DNA of 64,000 nt from Costus lasius (lineage: Eukaryota; Streptophyta; Magnoliopsida; Zingiberales; Costaceae). The translations under genes were made by a program, and so were the position numbers. The notes under the pieces are model-generated. The model worked only from the letters and a program-made list of their open reading frames with translations, ran no database searches and had not been told where the DNA came from. Shown here piece by piece: positions 57,677 to 64,000 of the stretch. Positions within the stretch are counted from its first letter, which is position 1, and each line of letters opens with the position of its first letter. The stretch lies in NCBI GenBank assembly GCA_027563935.2, contig CM050454.1:21139501-21203500 (forward strand), read 5' to 3'.

Positions 57677-57770
57677 GCGCATGTGATTGGGAATTTGACC
57701 ATGGGCCTCTTATTTGGGCTCCGGCGCATGTGATTGGGAATTTGACCATGGGCCTCTTATTTGGGCTCCG
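57677..57770. repeat. 47-bp perfect tandem duplication
   Basis: Units 57677-57723 and 57724-57770 are identical and start GCGCATGTGATTGGG. It lies about 1.05 kb upstream of the bZIP start. Confidence 0.95.
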
Positions 57771-58382
57771 TATAATTATGGTGGTGAGTCCATTAATCCA
57801 TACATACAATAAGTTTAGTTTATATATACAATAAGTTTCGGAGGTTGGGGCAGAGAAAAGGGGGAGCAGATGAAAAAGAAGACAAAGCAATAAATAGACA
57901 AAGGAAAGGGGGAGAAGCCAAGGAGGAAAGAAAAAGTTGGAAATAAGAGGGGCCACGCATACAGCCGGCAGCATCCGCATGTGATGTCAGGGACAAAGAG
58001 AGGAGCCACCACTGCACAATGTGCACATGCCATCATTCATTCAATTCTACAACTAGATAAGAGGCATAGAGCTAGCTAGCACATATGCACATTCCTATCT
58101 CTTTTCCCTTTTTTTTTTTTTTTTTTTTAAAAAAAAAACAATTCTTTTTACTAAACACACAAGATCCCATTCCCACCACCACCAAGCAAGACTTTTAAAT
58201 TAAATTCGCACAGATTGGTTCGCTTGTCAAACTCACATCAGGCCAATAATGTGCCATGCAAATGCAACCCAGAGCTCGATCATGTCTGCTTTAGCAAGTC
58301 AACAACTTGGTGAGTGCAGCGCGGAACAATCAATTAGTACCAAGTGAGCTTTGAGATTTGATTAAGCAGAGGCAGCAAAAGG
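57771..58382. other. Upstream intergenic region of the bZIP gene
   Basis: No gene seen. 57843-57960 is purine-rich. A long T-run followed by an A-run (about 58108-58139) could fold on itself and looks like two joined homopolymer tracts. Confidence 0.5.
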
Positions 58383-58430
58383 TCGCATCACATCACCAGC
58401 ACGTGGTCGCGTCACATCACCAGCACGTGG
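58383..58430 (+). promoter_or_regulatory. Direct repeat carrying two G-boxes upstream of the bZIP gene
   Basis: Two 24-bp units (58383-58406 and 58407-58430) differ at one base. Each ends CAGCACGTGG, giving CACGTG at 58400-58405 and 58424-58429, the classic G-box bound by plant bZIP and bHLH factors. They lie about 390-415 bp upstream of the start codon. Confidence 0.6.
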
Positions 58431-58764
58431 TCGCTGATTCCAGCACTTGAAGATGAAATCCAACTCCAGCCTGCGCCTGCTTCTTTCTTAATTTCCTGCA
58501 ACGCCGTTCAGCTCAATTCTCAAGCTGTTGCTAGCTGTCTCCCTCCATCATGTTCATGTGCCTCCCTCTCTTCTTCACCTCTCCATGTCCTTCCCAACTC
58601 ACAGCATAAATCATTGAACGCCCACCTCAATGCTACTAAAATTTTACAAGACACACATGCCATTGTGCAGTCAGGCCATGCAGCTGCTTCGCCAACATTT
58701 CCCACAGCACGTATTCGCTGTCCAATTTATCTACTCACCTCAATCTCACCTTCATTAATTATAT

Positions 58765-58772
58765 TATATATA
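58765..58772 (+). promoter_or_regulatory. Candidate TATA box of the bZIP gene
   Basis: TATATATA 44 bp upstream of the ATG at 58816. If used, the 5' leader would be only about 10-20 nt, so another start site further upstream is possible. Confidence 0.4.
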
Positions 58773-58815
58773 CAGAAATCAGAGACAGCTACAACCTCCC
58801 AAGGCGCCAAATACC

Positions 58816-59875
58816 ATGTCTACCAACTGGCCTCACTTTGCTCTCTATCCCCATGCCGCCACTTCACTGCCACCCCACCATTTCCTCCCCGCCGGCGCTT
58901 CCCAACTACACTCCTGGGTTGACGAATTCCTTGACTTCTCTGCCGCGCGGCGCGGCCACCACCGCCGCTCCGCCAGCGACTCTGTCGCCTTCCTCGATGC
59001 GCCGCCCCTCGTCGACGACTTTGACCGGCTAGATGACGAACACCTCATGTCCATGTTCTCCGACGACGTGCCGGCGCCGTCCACGCCGTCTGACCACAAC
59101 AGCATCAACGGGGACGACAAGCGCCTGGATCAGGCAACCCAGCCGGCGGCAGCAGGGGCTGCGAATACCGAGGAAGCGCAGAGCGCACGCAAGACGGAGC
59201 CCGAGGAGGTAGCGGTGGAGACGGTGGTGCCGGCGCCGGCCGCTGGATCCGAGCCAGTCGACGACCCCAGGAGAGTGAAGAGGTCAGGCCAAACATAATC
59301 AACTAATAATTCGATTGCGATGCCACCAACACTCCCAACTTGAATGAGAAATTGATTCTTGGTTAAAATTAGGATCATAGCAAACAGACAGTCGGCGCAG
59401 AGGTCTCGAGTGCGAAAGCTGCAGTACATTTCCGAGCTGGAGCGCAGCGTGACTTGTTTGCAGGTACGTCTTCTCCTCTGCACATCTTTGTCTCCGTTAA
59501 TTGAACGATTGGTTGACATTAACGAGTCAACCATGTAGAGTGAAATATCATGTTTGTCTCCACGGGTGGCGTTTCTTGATCAGCAGAGGTCCATTCTGAC
59601 GATGGGCAACAGCCATCTCAAGCAGCGCATCGCAGCACTCGCCCAGGACAACATCTTTAAAGATGGTACGTCATTTAATCAAACATCTTAATTAACATGC
59701 AAAATATGATTCTGTGTGCACCTGGATGGACGCAGCACATCAAGAAGCCTTGAAGAAAGAGATTGAGAGACTGAGACAAATTTATCAGCAGCAGCAAAAT
59801 TTCCATGACATGAATCCTGCTTCCACTGCCGAACCTGCTTCTGCCAGGAATTGCCCAGCTGACCCATCAAATTAA
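58816..59875 (+). CDS. bZIP transcription factor, group E type (bZIP34/61-like), four exons
   Basis: Exons 58816-59282, 59373-59463, 59539-59665 and 59736-59875 join at GT-AG introns to give 274 residues without a stop. The N-terminal 150 residues, from the GC-rich exon 1, hold HSWVDEFLDFSAARRG and RRSASDSVAFLD, typical of this group, then an acidic, Ala/Pro-rich linker. The basic region follows at about 152-176 with N160-x7-R168 (NRQSAQRSR). The zipper has Leu at 178, 185, 192, 199, 206 and 213, and Pro194 lies inside it. The conserved tail HQEALKKEIERLRQIYQQQ follows. In Arabidopsis the bZIP34/61 group has such a proline, reported to hinder homodimers and favour heterodimers. It should act in the nucleus as a DNA-binding regulator; targets cannot be read from the sequence. 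The ATG begins the conserved exon 1. Confidence 0.92.
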
Positions 59876-60269
59876 GCTTTTTCTTTTTCCTTCAAAAACA
59901 ATTTCATCTGCAAAAGAATTGCTGCTACTTGTGTTTGTGATGATCGAGTGACAAGAACAATCAATCTGCGTTTCCTGTGATTTCATGCACGTCCATGTAT
60001 TAATAGTACATTGTTGCTTCATACTAGCATTTTACTTGCTCCATGTACAAATGTGTAATGATATTTTCATCAATTTTAGGTTTTTTACACCAAAAAACAA
60101 TCACCATTATTGCCTCTCTTTACAAGGGCTCCTACAAAAGTGTAATAAATTAACATAATATTTAATGAGATTTTAATATTTTCAAATTACATATTCTTCA
60201 TTCTAAAAAATGTTTAATCCCAAGCTTATCCTTGTTATTTAAGTTTCAAAGACAATTAATTTTAAAGTT
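59876..60269. other. 3' flank of the bZIP gene
   Basis: Presumed 3' untranslated region, then AT-rich intergenic sequence. No clear polyadenylation signal stands out and no other gene is seen. Confidence 0.5.
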
Positions 60270-60810
60270 TTTTAAAACACTCCCCTACATAATTTCTTTT
60301 GCAACCACCAAACCTAGTTGTCTCAAATTTCGTGAAAAGATGAAGTCCTTACGGCTTCATGAAAATATCACTAACTTGCTCTTTCGACTTTACATGAATT
60401 AGTTTCACATTCTTGATCATGCTCATTTGTATGTGCTTGCTTCTTTCATTATGCACTAGATTTTTTTAAGTCATTTATTATGACACACAAGAATATCGCA
60501 ATGTGTTTGGCTTTAGGTGTCAAGGGTCATATTTTCTTGTTCCTTTGATAATGACCAAGTGAATGCAACATACCTTAAAGACAACTCCATGTACCCTTTT
60601 TCTATTAAATAGCCAACCAATTCAATGTTGTTAGAATGTAAATAAAATAATCCTTTAGAGATAATGACTCAATCTATCTTAACAATACTTTTAGCCAACA
60701 TTCAATTGGCTGAGCATTATGAGTGTCCCATTCTTTCAACAGAACGTTTGTAGAATGTTCCATGTGACTTACAAATTGCATTTCTTTCCTTTTTAACTAT
60801 AAAAATTGGT
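60270..60810 (-). pseudogene. Relic of copia RT/RNase H C-terminal region
   Basis: Minus-strand readings, broken by stops, give LFYLHSNNIELVGYL, AFTWSLSKEQE, ERSKHIQMSMIKNVKLIHVKS and KEQVSDIFMKP, matching in order the end of copia RNase H (known from memory as GLFY..., SWSSKKQ, ERTKHI and DQVADIFTK). An earlier stretch FVSHMEHSTN resembles the segment before GLFY. No LTR is recognised around it. It is much older than the elements to the left. Confidence 0.6.
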
Positions 60811-62227
60811 TGAGAAATCCTTCATTTACGCTTAACGACATGTGCAAGTAAGCTTTAGTTTTAAGATGCCAATTAATTTATTCCAAAACATGTTCTTCCC
60901 CCTTTGAATACTTCATTTATTAAGTCTCCACCGGTCCCTAATCACATTGCACAAAATTAATTGACATTTCGCTCTACTTTATAGCTGCCTTCATCTTCAC
61001 TAGCTGCATGTATAACTCCGCACTAGTCATTTATTACAAAACTAATTGTCATTTCTTGGACTCTTGAGGCTTTGGAAGAAGAAGCTTGAACAGGTTCTCC
61101 ATGATGCTGGCATTTGTTGGAACTTCAAGAAGAGACTTTTTCTTGGAGTGGTTTGAGAAGAATTTGATCATTTGAGTTGCATGATAAGAGCAAGTTGATC
61201 TCCTTCTTTTTTTTTTTTTTTTTTGAACAAGGATTTCAGAAGAGAATGGTTTGCTTGGTGTTGAGATCGTTGTGAGAGTCGAGGGCGGGAAGTGTGGATG
61301 GTTTCACGACGAGGAAGATGGGAAGAGATAGACTGATAAGAGAAAACTAAAGAAATATGATGCTTGTTCAGATAAACAAAGAGAAATTAGTTCACACTAG
61401 TATCATGTTTCAAAAAGGCCGTTCTCTATTGCATAAACTCAATATAACTTCATGACTTTTAAACTCCTTTTCTTCTTCAATAGCCATCAGACGCTTGAAC
61501 TCAAGTAAGTAGCAGACTTTTCCGAGATAAGCTCCTTTATGAGCCACAAACATATTTAATCTTCAAAACGGGGACACGCTACTGGAATGTATTTGCTGCC
61601 TTACAAATAACTTTGAGAATTCATTATGGTTTTTCTATTGTTGTACACATGTGAGAGGTGAAATTTCCTTGATCCTTAAGCATATGGCATTGGGAAAAGC
61701 TTGTATTGATTCCCTTTACTGATTTTCAGTACTCTTTGAACATTTGAGGGCTTGTAGCATTTAGAAAGGGTTTCTATGCATGAAAGGTATGGAAATCATC
61801 TTCAGAAGAGGCACATGAAACCTTGTTACATCTCAACACATGTGACCTTTAAATCTTTTCTTGCTTGAATGTTGAGGTGTCCCATGTAACTATTGACGAC
61901 AAATAGAGAGGCAATTATCTTGTGATTCATCAAGTGTCATCTATCATTAAGAAGGGAAGGGCTTAATGAAACTTTTTCCCTTTGCCTAACCAAAAGATGA
62001 AACCCCTCCAAATGAAGATGCTCCTATTGATGTTTCTTTGGGATATCAAGTTGCACCTTTGAAGATGTTACCTAGACATGTTGGACACCAAGTTACAAAA
62101 TTCTCAACAATGTAGCCAATGATTGGCACAAAAATATTAGAATAATTTATTACCAACTCAAACAAGATTCAATGATCATGGTAATAATTCATGGTATATA
62201 AAATTCCTACATCATTAGTTCGATTTC
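60811..62227. other. Intergenic sequence, possibly decayed retroelement
   Basis: No supported gene. It includes a T-run at about 61205-61224. Nothing else recognised. Confidence 0.4.
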
Positions 62228-62370
62228 TAGATTCAGGCTACTAACTAAAGAGGCTCCCATTGGTGGGTAAAGATGACCCTTGTGCGCACACATCCTGATT
62301 TCAAGATTAAGGCTACTAACTAAAAAGGCTTCTATTGGTGGGTCAAGATGACCCTTGTGTGCACACATCG
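62228..62370. repeat. Imperfect tandem duplication, period about 76 bp
   Basis: Two units, about 62228-62292 and 62303-62370, share GGCTACTAACTAAA, GGCT, ATTGGTGGGT and AGATGACCCTTGTG. The minus-strand open stretch here (MCAHKGHL repeated) merely reflects the duplication. Confidence 0.8.
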
Positions 62371-63700
62371 TTTGGCTAATAAAGGGGAGTGAAGTAAATG
62401 GGTGGGTAAAGCAATACAAATTTATGTTTTGAGTCATTATTAACCACTATGAAGAGAGGTGGGACGCATTATCATCTATGTATTAGGATAATTTGATTAG
62501 AGTAAGGCCAAGGCCTTCGGGACAAGTTATTCGTGGCTAAGATTCACCCATTTGGCTTTTGGAAAGATTTGGTTAAGGTAAAACTTCTTGGAAGGCGAGT
62601 TATCACGAAATCCAAGAAGGAAAATCAATGTACACTCCAAGGTTGAGAAGGATGTTGAAGTAGTGAAAGTCCCTCCCACACAAGACGAAGATCACAACCT
62701 GGTTGTAAAGCCCAGGCAGTATGCAAAAAAAAACCTAGAAAATATCATGGACATGACGTATATCATGGCCTGCCCGCGGCTGCTCCAAAAAAGCTAGAAC
62801 GGCCTATTTCGAAGGCCCTATACTAATCATAGCATTCAAGGTAGCCTCTTGAGAGGTACATGGCGATAGTTGGCGCTTCTTCAGCTCATGCGGAGCTCAT
62901 TCAACCTATATCATTGCTTCCACGATGCATTGAAGAGCCCCATCCAACCCACTGTAATAATCAACTATCAAATTCGGTGTAGGAGCCATTAGCCGATTCT
63001 ACTACTCCATCATGATATGCTCAAAGATGGTGTAAATAGCCTATTCGGCCTAATAAGGCCCAGCCTAGGCACAAGCCCAGTCAAGCCTATGCAACCACTT
63101 TAGTTGTTAAGGTAGTTAAAATATTACAACTACCTTGTCATGTAATTGTTGTGACTTCCAACCCCCTAGCTTATAAAAAGAGGGCTAGGAAGAAGTAGAA
63201 ACTAGCTTGCTTAGAGAGTGAAAGCTCACCTTAGATAGTTGCGAGTGTCTTATGGCTTGGAGGAGTGGATAATCTCTTAGGATCCAGGTTTTGTAACTTC
63301 TCATTTACCCTACTAGAAGGAATTAAATCGCACTTCAGTGCATCAGGGTAACTCCTAATTTTTTTACACTTGCGTCTCTATAACTAATTTTTGTTCCTTC
63401 TTTTAGACATGACTCCTTAATCATCTGAACGCTGAAACGTGGGAAGCTTCTTGTTCTCTTGTGTTCAATGCTATGACCATGTAGATTTTATGATAACTTC
63501 TTGTTCTCTTCTTTTAGACATAACTAATTTTTGTTCCTTCTTTTAGATTTTATGATAGGTTCGGATTGTCGCCTTGCCACGTAGATTTTTGGGTTGGGGT
63601 TGTGTTTTCTATGCGGCCTCCCCACTAAAGTTTAGTTAAGCAGGGTCTACTACGATTATACTCATAGATATCAAAGTAGTAATAAAGAGAATAAAAAAAA
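62371..63700 (+). other. Non-coding sequence with an LTR-like promoter segment
   Basis: No gene supported. TATAAAAAGAGGGCTAGG at 63172 followed by a GAGAGTGAAAGCTCACC segment resembles the promoter and start region of a plant gypsy LTR in plus orientation. I could not find paired ends, so this is tentative. Confidence 0.35.
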
Positions 63701-63739
63701 TAAAACCCTATTTCTAGTCTCCCTCCTTTCATATTGCTT

Positions 63740-64000
63740 GCTACCATTGCTTTCTCCCTCAGTGCTCGTTGGACCTCCCCCACTTTGCTCCCTTGCTCGC
63801 TGAACACCGTCAACCTCGCTGGATCTCTCCGTTCTTGCTTTGAGATTTGCTCTATTGCTCGTCGAACGCCGTCAGCACTCGTTGGACCTCTTTGCTTTCC
63901 TCCCATGCTCATTGGAGCTTCTTGCTTTGGTTCCTTACTTGTCAAATGCCATCCACGCTCACCAGCCTCTCCGCTTTGCTCCCTTGTTTGTTGGACTTCC
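63740..64000. repeat. Degenerate tandem repeats to the window end
   Basis: Recurring words TTTGCTCCCTTGCTCG, GAACGCCGTC and CTCGTTGGACCTC at irregular spacing suggest a decayed tandem array of about 60-70 bp units, continuing past the edge. Confidence 0.5.

Noticed and set aside
62207..62437. Minus-strand ORF with two MCAHKGHL repeats
   Set aside because: Produced by the 76-bp DNA duplication; no other support for coding.

Overview
Nuclear DNA of a flowering plant, almost entirely a stack of LTR retrotransposons nested in one another. One intact-looking host gene, a four-exon bZIP transcription factor at 58816-59875 (+), lies near the right end. The signs are Ty1/copia and Ty3/gypsy elements with 1.2-2.3 kb LTRs, primer sites for plant tRNA-Asp and tRNA-Met, a PIF/Harbinger DNA transposon, GT-AG introns and solo LTRs. 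The GC-rich first exon of the bZIP gene, in AT-rich surroundings, suggests a monocot; this is weak and I cannot name a species.

Layout. (1) 1-15759: a minus-strand copia element (SIRE/Maximus-like by its large LTR) runs off the left edge. It is broken by a truncated Athila-like LTR (about 1484-3464), a full pol-less Athila-like element here called AT1 (4025-12427, target duplication GTATA), and a plus-strand solo LTR (13845-15315, GTCTA). (2) 15760-16739: unassigned non-coding sequence. (3) 16740-18213 and 55834-56330: two halves of a decayed Harbinger element, a transposase with an intron plus a Myb/SANT-like protein, split by one 37.6-kb retrotransposon block with target duplication CACAT. 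(4) 18214-55828: gypsy element A (minus). Its 3' LTR holds gypsy element B (19904-42496, ACACC). The 3' LTR of B holds Athila-like element C (20115-30795, GTGAC). A copia solo LTR (34111-36314, CATAC) cuts the RT of B and an Athila-like solo LTR (40241-42099) sits in its 5' LTR. The integrase of A is cut by a B-like solo LTR in the opposite orientation (43623-46711, GGCAC), itself cut by an Athila-like solo LTR (43744-45658, GTTAA). The 5' LTR of A contains a solo LTR of its own family (50864-54815, GAGGG), which contains a further gypsy solo LTR (51235-53583, CTCCG). (5) 56331-64000: Harbinger 3' remains, the bZIP gene with its promoter, a copia RNase H relic and degenerate repeats.

The target duplications give a relative order: Harbinger, then A, then B, then C. 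None of the retroelement reading frames is intact; nearly all carry stops, frameshifts or lost catalytic residues.

Most unusual points. The two Athila-like elements (AT1 and C) have the same non-standard plan: gag-protease, then a spacer filled with short palindromes, then an Athila-type second ORF, with no reverse transcriptase or integrase. Palindrome arrays built on TTACGGC/GCCGTAA also occur in the LTRs of Athila-like elements and of the separate gypsy family A. I suggest, as inference, that these arrays are a regulatory or structural module exchanged between families, and that in AT1 and C the spacer may act as an internal promoter for the second ORF.
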